Shown: positions 1-12,900, counted from the first letter of the stretch. The stretch: 64,000 nt of DNA from Malachius bipustulatus (GCA_910589415.1 OU342635.1:10664001-10728000), one strand, 5' to 3'. Numbers and translations are program-made. The notes: a model not told the origin generated them from the sequence alone.

Positions 1-1686
1 AAAAAAATTTGCTAGAATTTTGCCCAAAAAAATACTTGAAATTTTATAATAATGACCAACCACGCTTTCGGCCACGGACTTGTTAAGAAACTGAAAAAAA
101 AACTGAAAATTTTGCTAAAAATGGTCCGAATAAATGTTACATTTAATAAAATTTAATTATCAACAAAAACAAACCAAATATTTTCCATTCAAGACGTGAA
201 AAAACGACCAAAATTTTTTGCTGGAAATTAGATAATCGAATTCCTTCCCCTGGCCGGAAGCGTGGCTGGTCGAAGCGTGACTAACTTGACTTGGGTAGAT
301 ACTGATGGAAGTGGGCTCTTCTCGTTAAGGATAATTATTATTAAGGTGCTTATATCACCTTTTTACAAAACTTCTCCGAAAAGTGAAGTATTATAAACTC
401 GACTTACGTCATGATATAGGTGGCTTTCCAAAATTAGGATGATGTGATCTTGGAGGAAGTGGTAGCATGCACAAGTTATCAAAATTGATTTCAAGAGTCT
501 TTTAAAAAATACCACGAAACGTTGTGTGATATTGGAAATCGAAATCACCGGAAGTTGATATTAATCTGATGATTATAAACGGGAAAAGCGCTTTCGTATT
601 AATTGACCAAGTTAATTAGACCTTCCAAAATCCAGCCAATCAGCGACAGATCTTGCCTTATCACCTTTGCTATCCTTATTAATTTCATGTATTACTTCTC
701 GTTATGTCATCTTTGTTGAATCCCTTGCCTAATATTTCCGCGTCCCTTGCGTGCTTTTCTTCCACGTCATCTCCCTGACTTGCGTTCAAAAATTGTCCCT
801 TCAAGTTAACTAAGATCGGTGTAGTTATACACGATATTTTTAGTAAAAAGGTATTTTTAATAATGTGAGAAGATACTCATAAGAAAAATTGAACTCAGTA
901 GTGGGTTCCAAACCTTTCACCCCTCTAAGCTTATCACATGGCGACCTTAACCAAGTATGGGCTAAACTGGCTCGTGAGTATTTTACCGACATCACCTCTC
1001 CTCTTTTTATTAATTCCCTGTGGTACCTCTCATTATGTCATTTTTAGCAAATCCCTTGCCTAATATTTGCGCGTTCCTTACGTGCTTTTCTTCCACGTCA
1101 TCTCCATGACTTGCGTTTTTAAATTGTCCCTTCAATTTAACTAAGGTCGGTGAAGTTTTACACGATATTTTTGGTAAAAAGTAATGTAAGAAGATATAAG
1201 AAAAAAAAAAGAAAGAAAAAAAATTAATAAGAAAATTTTAACTCACTAGCTCACTGGGCTTAACTGGCTCCTGTATTTTTCGTACACGTTCGTGTAAGGT
1301 ATCTAATTTTATTATTATTTTCTGGACGTAACATCAGCATTAAGAGATTCGAGATTACTCAACCACGTCTGCATATTTTGATCTTCTAAGGCTCGTTAAA
1401 TTTCTAGTTGAGAAATAAACAGAGCACTAAACACTAAACCAACCACAGATACATTTAATTATCTCATTAGCAAATTTTACTAATTACTTAAACCTCTCTT
1501 TATTATTATTATTAGTATTACATTTGATGCATAACAAAGACATAATTACAATATTCATTTATTTAATTCCAAGTGGATTACATTCATCAAACTGAACCCG
1601 ATAATTATTATGTATTTAGGTGCGCATATACTTATTCATTACCTATTGAATAAGCAACAAAATTAAATAATAAAAACGAGACACGT
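1..1686. other. Non-coding flank with degenerate repeats
   Basis: I see no supportable gene here. Two repeat structures are visible. An inverted repeat has arms near 54-77 and 249-271 (core ACCACGCTTTCGGCCA against its near-complement GGCCGGAAGCGTGGCT), about 220 bp end to end, like a small MITE. A direct repeat of about 180 bp sits at roughly 664-850 and 1003-1185 and shares the stretches CCCTTGCCTAATATTT and TGCTTTTCTTCCACGTCATC. The last 130 bases are the probable 3' UTR of the minus-strand gene that follows. If Epac starts left of the window, all of this is Epac intron. Confidence 0.6.
1558..1563 (-). terminator. Candidate poly(A) signal of the secreted-protein gene
   Basis: TTTATT on the plus strand reads AATAAA on the minus strand, about 125 bases past the minus-strand stop codon. 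The distance is normal for an insect 3' UTR, but the region is AT-rich and chance copies are expected. Confidence 0.35.
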
Positions 1687-4600
1687 CTAATACTGTGAAG
1701 TCGGGCAACCGCTCGCAACGTAACTGATCCACTTCGGGATATTCCTACGGACGTGCTGAAGTTGCTTGGCCACGATGTGGAAGAACACCCGGGCGTATTT
1801 CAGGACATCGGGCACGAAGTCGGGGGAATTTTTCGCCACGCATTGCACGGTCTTCAAAATGCCCGAGAGACTCCCGATGTCGGTGATGCAAGATGCCTGC
1901 ACGTTGACGAAAGCCGTCAGAACCTTGTTCCGGGCTTTCACGGCCTTCGCCTTGTCTTCCTTACTGACGAAGTCGGGAAGAAGCTCCGGGTTCAGGACGA
2001 TCTGTCTCAAGCTGTTGCGGCATTTCCTTAAAACCGTTTGACCGGGAATTCTCATAGAGGATAGATCTTCATGATCGTGAGAAGTGGACTCAGATGAATG
2101 TTCTTCAGGATGAGACGAAGATGAATGGGTGTGTTTTGCGTAAGCCTGGAAAAAAAATCTTTTGGTTAATAACAAAATTGATCCATCAAGTCAGAAATAT
2201 GAAAAAGAGTTGCTTTAGGGTTTTTCTTTTTTATATCATTCTAGAGGAGGTCGTAGAATTGCATACCGACACAAGGATAGTTGAAAAATTAATTTATCCC
2301 CTAGGGATGACGATTTTTTCTAATATCTTCCCTCTACTACATTTAAAATCAAGTTATTGTATGTAATGAAGAAATTATTATTTTTAAGTAAGAAGGCCTC
2401 CAGTTTGATAAAATTAAGTAAAGTGGTCCCATATTGTTTTAAAAAAGGTTTTGAATACTTGAAAAATGTTTTTGGACCAAAATTTAGGGAAAGTTTGATA
2501 ATAGTTTGAAAGATATACAGGGTGTCCCAGCTTATTCGAAGCGGCCTCTGTAGGCCAAACGATGGATTTTCTCCAAAAAAAATTTGCAAATTCAAGTACA
2601 GGATCTAAATGGCCATAATTTAAAATTATTTTGGAGTATACAGGGTGTCCCATATGACAGTGGCATATCAAAGTTATGTTTTTTTAAATGGAATGCTCCT
2701 ATGTTATTGCATTTTTAGATTGTCTGAGAAGAGAAAATAAGATTGGCTGTTACAGTTGGTATTTAAATTCAGAAGTTTTTGAGTTATAAACAAGTGAAAA
2801 TCGTCATTTTTCAAGTTCAATGCCCTGTATAACGAAAACGGCTGAAGATAGAGAAAAACGGCTTACATGTCCCTATTTTACTTTTTCATGTACTATCTTA
2901 TGGTGTAGATATATATATATATTCGTTTGAAATTACAAATTGCAGTCTTACGATACAGATGAAATGTTTATACAGGGTGATAAAAAATTTGAAAAATTCT
3001 GAGAGTTCTCCACGCGTCGTCAAATAAAAAGAAAGTACAAATGTTTCTACACCATAGGATAGTACATAAAAAGTTAAAATAGGGACATGTAAGCCGTTTT
3101 TCTCTATCTTCAGCCGTTTCCGTTATACAGGGCCTTGAACTTGAAAAATGACGATTTTCACTTGTTTATAACTCAAAAACTTCTGAATTTAAATACCAAC
3201 TGTAACAGCCAATCTTATTTTCTCTTCTCAGACAATCTAAAAATGCAATAACATAGGAGCATTCCATTTAAAAAAACATAACTTTGATTTGCCACTGTCA
3301 TATCGGACACTCTGTATACTCCAAAATAATTTTAAATTATGGCCATTGTGATTCTGTACTTGAATTTTCAAAAAGTTTTTTGAAAAAGTCCATCGTTTGG
3401 CCTACAGAGACCGCTTCGAATAAGCTGGGACACCCTGTATAAACTTATGTCAAGATTTTGATTTCATGCGAAGTGTAAAGCGACACCACAATTTTTTTTT
3501 TTTTAAAGAGGGAGCATCGGTCTTAACTGTGTAGGTAAGACATAGTCGCTCCACTCTGGTAATTTGGCTTTGAGACGAACTCTTTAGCCACACACACTTT
3601 TAAATTTATATTTGCCTTTAAAACCTTCGATCGCTTGTTTTACTTTTCACAGACATTCGAAAATGAATCTGAAAAGTAAAGCGGGCCGAGGTGAGTTTCG
3701 AACCCGCGGTCTATGGCTTCGTGAGCCAGCGGAGTACCACTAGGCCACGCAAGTCACAAACCACAATTGAAAAAAATAGTACGATTGTATCAAAACTTTT
3801 CCTAGCACTGTCAAGAGTCATTTTCTGGACGAAAATCTAAGAAATCAAATCGTTCAGAATATTTGAAAGAGATGCAATAGCGTCCTTGTTGTGGAAAATC
3901 TCACTTACAGGAGTCGTGGAATTGCACACTCGCACAAAGATGGCTAGCAAAATAAACTATCACAAAATGGAGACGATTTTCTTTTATTAAATGGACTTTG
4001 TAAAAAACTTACAATCATTGAGACGTTCCTTAGTAGTGCCCAAATTTTTATTTAATGTAAAGAGGTAAAGAGGAACTACTATTGGAAAAGATGTCCTATT
4101 ACATCAAAACTTTTCTCAGCAGCGTCAAGAGTAATTTTCTGTGTGAATATCAAGAAATCACATCGTTCAGAATATTTGAAAGAGATGCAATAGCGTTCTT
4201 GTTATGGAAAATCACATTGAGTGAAGTGGAAGAGTTGCACACTTGCACAAGGATACTTGAAAAATTAATCCACCCCATAGGAAAGACGATTTTTTTCTAA
4301 TAGGGTGCAATACAATTTTGAAATCAAGTTATTGTAAGGGAGTTTATGAAATTTGGCATTGTGAGGAGTCTCAGAGCTGCACGTTCACAAAGAGATTGCT
4401 ATAGCAAAATAAACAATCACAAAATGGAGACGATTTTCTTTTTTGAAAGATTCCTATAATCATGGAGACGTCCCTCCATGAGGTTTTGATTTTGATTTAA
4501 TTTTGACTTAATGTGAAGAGATAATCGACACCCCTATCGACAGAGCTGTACAATTGTATCAAAACTTTTCGCAGCAGCGCCAAGAGTTGTTTTCTGGATC

Positions 4601-4899
4601 CAAAATCCAAGAGATCACTTATGTTCAAAATATTGGAAAGAGATTCAATATCGTTCTTGTTATGGAAAATCGCACCGGGGAAGGACAAGGAGTTGCATAC
4701 TCGCACAAAGGTGGCTGGCAAAATTAATTATTACAAATTTAGCGAGTTTTTCTCCAAGCCACTGCTGACTAAAAAATTCTAAGACGTGCAATTTCTGGCA
4801 ATTATTTTGCAATTAAATTAATTGAATACTCACAGAATATGTTGTCGATAAAAAGACTGCCAGAACGAGAGTTAATGCAAAAATTGATACGGTCTTCAT
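1687..4899 (-). CDS. Small secreted protein of unknown family, two exons
   Basis: The coding exons on the minus strand are 4899-4834 (66 bp) and 2145-1687 (459 bp), giving 174 residues. The donor reads GTGAGT, the acceptor is TTTTTTTTCCAG, and the junction is in phase 0. Residues 1-22 (MKTVSIFALTLVLAVFLSTT then YS) are a typical signal peptide, so the product should be secreted. The mature protein starts with a His/Ser/Glu-rich low-complexity stretch (about residues 25-52). A compact, mostly helical-looking domain with four cysteines follows (KCRNS, ASCIT, VQCVA, SGCPT), probably two disulfides. A TATA box lies about 75 bp before the ATG. I do not recognise the family; a hemolymph- or odorant-type small carrier is possible but unproven. 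The second exon alone also opens with a spurious in-frame Met inside the intron; the signal-peptide start is clearly better. Confidence 0.8.
2516..3439. mobile_element. Foldback (long inverted repeat) element, CAGGGTGTCCC ends
   Basis: The two ends are exact reverse complements: TACAGGGTGTCCCAGCTTAT at 2516 and its mirror ending at 3439. The arms run for about 370-390 bp each (roughly 2516-2905 and 3040-3439) around a loop of about 140 bp. Inside the left arm CAGGGTGTCCCATATGACAG recurs at about 2640, mirrored near 3300-3320. Both ends are flanked by TA, as expected for a TA target-site duplication of Tc1/mariner-type elements. There is no transposase, so it is non-autonomous. It lies in the intron of the secreted-protein gene. 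Confidence 0.8.
3494..3759 (-). mobile_element. tRNA-derived SINE with target-site duplications
   Basis: Read on the minus strand, the element begins with a tRNA-like head (3757-3680) that has a pol III A box (TGGCCTAGTGGT) and B box (GGTTCGAAACTC). It ends in an oligo(A) tract (T12 on the plus strand at about 3494-3505). The 9-bp direct repeat ACCACAATT flanks it at 3485-3493 and 3760-3768, the target-site duplication left by LINE-driven insertion. The tRNA acceptor stem does not pair, so this is a SINE head, not a tRNA gene. The element is about 266 bp. Confidence 0.8.
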
Positions 4900-4972
4900 T
4901 TTTTCCTTTGCTAGTTGGTATACTTGGTATGGGAAGCAGATAACAGAACTAACCATAGCCTTGCAACGCGAG

Positions 4973-4984
4973 TCCTTATAAAGG
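4973..4984 (-). promoter_or_regulatory. TATA box of the secreted-protein gene
   Basis: The minus strand reads CCTTTATAAGGA, about 75 bases before the ATG at 4899. That places transcription start near 4945 and leaves a 5' leader of about 45 bases. A TATA promoter suits a highly expressed, tissue-specific secreted protein. Confidence 0.6.
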
Positions 4985-4999
4985 TCCTCTTATCAGAGC

Positions 5000-6903
5000 T
5001 CCGATATAATTAAATTTGTTTTCAATTTTTTTATTGTTCCATTCATTAGTTTGAACGCTAATTTTGTTTATTAGCCTGTTGCCTTTTAAAAGTATGAAAT
5101 ACACACCTAGTCGTGCAATCAATTACCTCCCAATACTAAACATCTCCGATGAGTCATGATATAGTACGGTACGTTCAGAGTTAGTTAGTAGTAATTATTG
5201 TCACTAATTATTATTGATAGGTGCAGGTTACTTTTCTTATTCTTGCTGCCTTTTTTCGCGTTTTTTCAAGACTTATTGCTCTGATGGTGACTTCATTTTA
5301 GAGGAGATTTTGATGCTTTCTTTTGATCCTGAAAAGTTCGACTTTCTGCTGACAAAATTTGTCAGGCGGGACTCGAGAAGAAGCAAAAATGTAAATCAAA
5401 TAATTCTTTTGTTACTTTATTACTGAAAAACCGCTTTTCTTTGTTGCAATCAGTAACCATCCCCTATTCGAAAACGAGATTAATTCATCATAGCCACCCT
5501 TCACAAAAACATTTACCAATATTGACTCGTAATAAATAATGGCGTGCAAATAATTCAAAGGCAATCAGTGAAACAGGTACGCGAATTACGTGATTTTTTC
5601 GCCCCCTTTGTCTTACGCCTCGATGCGTAATGAACCTTTTTCGAATCCCCTGATGTTGAAAATTACATCCACCTACATATAAATTTACATTGTTTGAAGG
5701 GGAAAAACGGTAATAAAGAAAAACTGGAACAAACGAAAGCAATTATTAACGGATACGACTGCGTAAAGATAAACTGAGAATCAAACAAAGCGAAACGGAA
5801 TAATTCAATCGACGGACGCAGGGAAAAATTTGAATTTTATTATTTGAACTGTCTATGAAATCAGTGCCGGGACACCCGGCTCCTGCTGCCTGGAGTTTCG
5901 ACAGAACTTTTGCGTGCAAAATTTCATAAATATTTAGAAGCACTATGGCGCTACCGCCACCACCAGTCCTGCTCTTTCATCCAGTAAATCATCAATTCCA
6001 TTTTTATTTGGCTCTAAATTGACAAATAATAAATTTTCTTTGTTACGGACGGGTTCAACCTCGCAGGAATATTATGTCCAGATTCGGGCTCGAAGGACCA
6101 AAATCATTTGGGCTGCTACTGTACTCTTTCTTCCCTGCTAAGCCGGCTGTTTCAAGGTACGAACTTTTCTCTCTATCCCATGTTACTTGAGTTGGACGTT
6201 CTTGATTGCATAAAGATCAAGTCAGGGGAAAAGAAAGGCGGCAGTTTTTAAAATGAATACGAAAAGCTCTTTTTACTCACTCACTCACTCACTCAATCAA
6301 TGACTCTTAACTGTCAAAAAGAAAGAAACGAATTTTTGCCATCAAATTTACATGCCACTCGGGACAATGTACTCAGGACGCAATAAAAGCATCAGAGGTG
6401 TATATTTGCAGACTGATTTGAATACAACCCGAATCTGCATCTTGATGAGGTTTATTGGTCATTTTTGCGACATCGCTTGCTGGCTCTTGACCGTAAGCCG
6501 AGCTGACCGAGGCTGCCTCGCTTTAATTAAGAGAAATGGCTTCTATTTGCATTAAAAATCGCTCGCTCTTTGTTAGTTACCCATCGGCTATTATTCCTTG
6601 CAATTTTTAATACACCAATCTACCCACCTAAACCCACCTACCCGCTAAGAGACGGGCAAAACTTGAAACATCAATCCGTTTGATTTAAAAATAAAGTTTT
6701 AATGGCCCAAAGTAGCTTTCGACGAGTTCTCCGGAGAGGATCCGACTTCACCCTTTCAGTTCTCCGGTCGTGAAACTTTTCGCTCGATTTCTAGCGGCCA
6801 GAAATACTTCTCTCTCGTTCGCGGATAACTTTTTCCGTTTAAAAACAATTACATCGAGACCTAACGAGGAGCCGACTGATTCGAGGGGATATTTTTGTTA
6901 CAG
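5000..6903. other. Spacer or Epac intron without a recognised gene
   Basis: I searched this stretch for the first half of the Epac cAMP-binding domain A, which should precede the exon at 6904, and did not find it. It holds a (CTCA)n microsatellite at about 6276-6296. Short open frames here lack start context, splice logic or recognisable protein. Confidence 0.6.
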
Positions 6904-9900
6904 GTCCCGGTGACGCTTTGCTCCCTGGGAGTGGGCGCCACTTTCGGGGAGAGCATCCTGCACGACCTGCCGAGGGACAGCACCGTCATCACGCAGACCA
7001 CCTGCGAGCTGCTCCGAGTCGAGCAGCACGATTTCAAACTGATCTGGGAGGTAGGTAAAAGATGTCTTGTTGGTAAAAATAAAAACAATCGAACACCCTG
7101 TACATGTTTTTTTTACGCAAAGTTTGGTTTGGTTATCAAATTCACTCGTTTCTAACACTGATACGTTAGAGCTAAAAATTTCGGATTTTCTGGCAATTTC
7201 TTCATTTAAAATCAGAGAAGGGTACAAGCAACGCCATCTCTTGACGAATAGACCTACTAGTAGTTAGAAATCATGGAAAATATGAGTAGAGAATATATCC
7301 GTCCTATAAATAGAAAGTCGCCATTCCATTTTCCCTTTGAGCCATTGACTGATCAACAGCGAATCAGACCGTATCTTCAATATCTTCCCCGTACCAGTCA
7401 TCAAACGGGGTTTTCTTAAAAAGGACTTTTTTATTGTCAAGCGTTGCTTGTACCGGTGATTCTAATTATGTTTGTCGAGCGGTTCATTTATCCGGAAATA
7501 TTCGAACGTAAACAAATAGTCGAAGAGATGCTTTCTCATCTCTCAGTTTTCGTCCGATTTCACTCGATTCTGATGAATCGATCCCAATTTCGAGATGTAT
7601 TAGTGCAACGACGATATTTCATCACAGCTCGCTGCATTATTGTTTCCAGTTCAATAAGCCCTTAATCTCGTCACTTTTGAGAGGAAGCGGCGTAGTTGTG
7701 TTGGGTTAATATTCCGCTGCATTTCCTCTGCATTCCCTCTGCACCAGCCATCTCGTCTCCTCCGCGAGTATTTATTTGGCTTGGCATTAATGAGAGCAAT
7801 TAATACTCGGTGGTTTGGAACACGTAAACCCACTTTGTGTACTGTAAAAGCGTTCCGTAGAGATGTTTCAGAATAAAAGCATAAAAGCGCCACCACCCGT
7901 TGTAAAATATGGCGCTTTTGGGAAACATCATAGAGTTGCGATGGGAGGAGGCTGAATTGGAATTGAGCGAATCGGTTTCTCTCGTGTGTTTGTTTTGTTC
8001 AAACTCAATTATTATTTTTTCATCATCAATCATGTTTAAATGAGTTTTCTGCATTTACGCGGCCGTTATTGATCTCCGCGTACAACGTACAACTTCCTCT
8101 TCACGTGGGTGTCATCCTCGATCGCACACAAAAAGGTAAATCATAAATAAACAAAAACCCGCAACTGTAAAAACATCATTGAACCTGTGAATGTTTACAA
8201 ACATGAGGCGCGCACCAAGGTTAGTTATTTTTATCGGACGGCGACGCGAGCGAGAGCCGGCAATTTCTGAAACCGAATCGATTTTTCTCTTATCTATCGC
8301 TGAATTAATTGCCGAGTACAATTATTATTATTCGTCTCGCGTTACAAGCAAATAGACTAACAATGCGGTAATAAAACTGAAAATTGTCTACATTTACGTC
8401 CATGTACTGCGTCAACTATTCTGCACGAGTTTTTTTATTCTTCACGCTGCCAAAAAATGTTTTTCTTCGTAATCTTATTTAATTGCTAGTCATTTCTTTG
8501 ATCGATTTTTCCCCTTATTGTCGATTATTTACCTGGTGCTTTTTTATCAGAAATTGTGGCACCAGAAAAAAATTATTAGCGATGTTGAGACGGAAATTCT
8601 TTTACTAACCGCTGCATAAAAATATAATAAAAAAATCTGAGTACGATTTTCATCAATCTGTGGCGTTTCTGCATTTCCAACGGTTAAAAAAGTGGTCCAA
8701 ATAAAAATTAACGGTCCTAAAATGGAAATTAAAATTCTTTTTCTCACGGCTGCGTTAAAATTAAATGTCAATTTTTTTATGAATACACGATTAACATCAA
8801 TCTGCGGCATTTCTACATTTCTGTGGGTTAAAAAAAATTGTCCGAAAAACATTAACGGTCCTAAAATGGAAATTTTGATTATTTTTCTCACCGCTACATA
8901 AAAATAAGAATTCAAAAAACTTTCTGAATACGATTATCATCAATCTGTGGCGTTTGTGCATTTTTAACGGTTAAAAAAGTGGTCCTAAAAAAATTAAAGG
9001 TCATAAAATGGAAATAAAATTATTTTTCTCGCCGTTGCGTTAAAATAAAATGTCCAATTTTTTTATGAATACACAATTATCATCAATCTGCGGCATTTCT
9101 GCATTTCTGTCTGTTAAAAAATATTGTCCAAAAAATATTAACGGTCCTAAAATGGAAATTTTGATTATTTTCCTCACCGCTGCATAAAAATAACATTTCA
9201 AAACAACTTTCTGAATAAGATCGTCATCAATCTGAAGCATTTGTGAATTTCTAACGGTTAAAAAAGTGGCCCTATATACATTAACGGCCCTAAAATGGAA
9301 ATTAAAATTATTTTTCTCGCCGCTGCTCGAAAATGGAATTAAAAAAAAATCCGAGTACGATTATCATCAATCTGTGGCGTTTCTGCATTTCTAACGGTTA
9401 AAAAAAGTGGTCCTAAAAAATTAACGGTCCTAAAATGTAAATAATTATTATTTTTCTCACCGCTGCATAGAAATAAAATTTTGAAATTTTCTGAATCCAA
9501 CCATCATCAACCTGCGACATTAAAAATGGGCCCAAAAACATTAACGGTTCTAAAATGGAAATTAAAGTTCTTTTTCATCGATTATCATCAATCTGCGGCA
9601 TTTCTGTACGTTGAAAAGATTGTTCAAAAAAAAAATTAACGGTCCTAAAATGGAAATTATAATTCAATTAGCGCTGCTTAAAAAAATAATTTCAAAAAAT
9701 AATTTCTGAATACGATTACCAATAATGTGCGACATTTCTGCATTTCTAAAGGTTAAAAATTGACTTTAAAGATACTTAACGGTCCTAAAATGGAAATTAT
9801 GTTTGTTTGTCTTACCGCTGCATAAAAATAAATCTTAATAAAAACACTTTTTGAATACGATTATCATCAGTCTGTGGCGTTTGTGCATTTCTAATGGTTA

Positions 9901-12900
9901 AAAAATAGTCCTAAAAAAATTAACGGTTCTAAAATGGAATTTTTTTTTCGCCGGTGTGTAATTTTTTTTCGCCGGTAATAATCTCAAAAAATAATTTCTG
10001 AATACGATTACCATCAATGTGCGACATTTCTGCATTTCTGTGTTAAAAAAATTGATTTAAAAAAACTAACGGTCCTAAAATGGAAATTATAATTCTTTTT
10101 CTTACCGCTGCATAAAAATTACATTTCAAAAAATAATTTCTGAATACGATTAGGTACCATTAATGTGCGGCAATTTTGCATTTTTAACGGTTAAAAAAAG
10201 TGGTCCTAAAAACATTAACGGTCCTAAAATGGAAATTATGATTTTTCCACCGTTGCATAAAAATAAAATTTCAGGATTATCATAATCTGTGACAATGAGG
10301 CACGTTAAAATTCATAACGTTCGAACCAGAAGATACATGAACAAGTTAAACCCCTCATTTTGATGACCATTAAATTACAATAATTATTAAAAAAAATATG
10401 ATTGGTTAGATTTTGTTTATGTATCGTAGTAATTTCAATTTATAACGGATCTTCAGATGTTCAATTTCGAAGTGTAACGTCCGATATGAAGAGGTAGGTA
10501 TACAACGTGGTGATAAAGTTTGGAACAATATTCATAATAATGATAATAATAATTTTATAATAATAACAATTATAATAATGATTATATTGTTCACTTTGCC
10601 AAGTTATGACGTAAACTTTTTTATTATGACGTCATCTATTTGTTAAATATGACGTCATCGCTCTTTTTTTAAATGGCAACTGCAATTTTTTTTCACGTTT
10701 TCCAAGAGATCTTCTATACGTTCAAATCATGACATAAAAAAAACATAAAAAATAACGATTTAAAAAAAATGAATATTATTATTATTATTATCAAAAAAGA
10801 TCAGTACAAGATAAGTGTCTGATAACACAGAAATTGATCAAAATGACACCAAATGTCCACAAGTAGAAGCAACTTTTTAGTTTCAATCAATTTTTCATTT
10901 TGTAACATAGCAACGTACCAAAACATTAAAAATGATCTTATTTTATCTCAGTGCATTTTTTGAAAAATCTTCATTTTTTTCGAAAAAATCGTTATGTAAG
11001 GTACCAGTTTTTTATGTCATGATTTGAACGGTAAGGAGATCTCTTGGAAAACGTGAAAAAAAATTGCAGCTGTCATTTAAAAAAAGAGCGATGACGTCAT
11101 ATGTATTTGACAAATAGATGACGTCATAATGAAAAAGTTTACGTCATAACTTGGCAAAGTGAACAATATAATCATTATTATTATCATTGTTATTATTATA
11201 AAATTAGGTAATTATTTACATCCGCGGCTCCTAAGTTTCATAAATTTTTTCGGGACCGAGGAGCGAAATAGGGGTGCTGGGTGGGTAAGAAGCTAAAAAC
11301 AGCCATTGCAAACTAATGTCAAGGTCACAACTAAGGCCTCTTTGACACTACTTTGACACTACGGTCGAATTTCTATTTTTTTCTTGATTAAAAGAGTCAT
11401 GAGAAGGTTAAACCCTCATTTTGATCGCAATAAAAGCGGTAACGATAAAAAAATTATCATCAATTATATTTTTTTATTATTAATTTGAATTTCGCCCCTT
11501 TATCGTCTCGATTTTTTTTTCTTCGTCTTATCATCCCAACTGCGCTCTCATTAAATAGTTGCAACAGCCCGACAGGAAATAATATTTAAATCTCCCAATC
11601 TACTAGCGCACAAAAAAATATAATGTAGTCAGGTACACTTATCAGTGCCAAATAAACGGAGAATCTCACCGTTTGGCTGCATAATTAATAGAACCATTAA
11701 TTTATTCGCATCATGTTAGGACTTACGCGCTGCTCGCTTGATGAGCCGGAGAGGAAGTAACATTTATTTTATTTTATTGTTTTATTCAAAGACGTCCATA
11801 GTGTACACACACATACGTAATTAATGTGGAATTGTGCTTCGAACTGTTTGATGTGGCTCTACTTCGGTTTTCAGAAAAACAAGGACCTGATGAACGATCT
11901 GGTGGCCAACTGTAAGCTCAAAAATGGTGAGTAGTACCTACGCTTTATTGTAATTTAATTTATAATAAAAATATGTTCGTATTCGTTGAGGATTTAATTG
12001 CAATCGTGTCTGATTTGAAGAGAAGACACTGTTGAAATTGAAGGTTTTCGTTGAGCGAATTCAATTATTATTGATCAAATTAACGCCTGATCGAGCAAAT
12101 CTTCCGAATTAATTAATTAATTATTAAGTAACGAAGCCTTTTTGCAATCAGACAAATTAGATTTTATTCGATTTCATTTAATCGAGCTACTGCAACGACT
12201 GATTTTGTTTTCTCCCGTTTCACTTAATTAAAAGAAAGAAATCTATCACGTCTGCGGTGATAGGAAAAATGTCCTTTTTCTTACGTTTTTCGAAATCCTT
12301 ATACAAAGATACATTGAACAATCGTAAGACCGTTACAAAAATCGTCCGAGGTCTTATTAACGAGACATAATTCGACCAAAACAAATCGAAATTGTCTAAA
12401 TTCCGTATCAATTCCGGGTATTCCCCCCGTACTTGTAACCTTTATCAGGGCTTCGTTCGAGCGTCACTCAAATCCCGCAGACAATTATAAAATAATTTAA
12501 TTATTGCCCGTCGCGCACCCCTTTTAAAAGGGCTAAATTTGCTCGGTCTGCGTACACATAAATTTTAATACGCCCGAAACCAACCCAAACGACATGCCGT
12601 CTGGAATTAGGGTTTCATCCCCTGTACAAGGTAAGGTCTGTTGTTTGGGTTCAGTCGAAACAGCGCACGCACGCCTCTTGACAAGCGGGCGGCGTCGTTA
12701 ATTAATTCAAGACTCGTCATCGGACATCACGTTATCGAATTAGCCACAAGCGGTAACGACGAGGGGGGTCCATCACCTCCCCAGTCTACCCCCGTCGGGG
12801 GCGATGGAAATCGCGGCACGTAAGCGACCGGAGATTTAGTCGTCTGGTAGTTGGGGAATTAGGAAAAGTTCGGATTGTTGGTAAATTTCACAGGGGTGTG

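Larger units (their letters stand above)
2230..4760. repeat. Diverged copies of a short dispersed repeat in the intron of the secreted-protein gene
   Basis: A motif block (ATTGCACACTCGCACAAAG, then AAAATTAATCCACCCC or similar, then GACGATTTT) recurs at about 2255-2325, 3830-3990, 4140-4300, 4365-4450 and 4555-4745. Copies of up to about 230 bp share TTCAGAATATTTGAAAGAGA. They are direct-oriented and diverged. No protein similarity is evident. Confidence 0.55.

Noticed and set aside
3680..3757. tRNA gene on the minus strand
   Set aside because: A and B boxes are present, but the acceptor stem does not pair, the anticodon stem is faulty, and the block is part of a 266-bp element with oligo(A) and target duplications; it is a SINE head.
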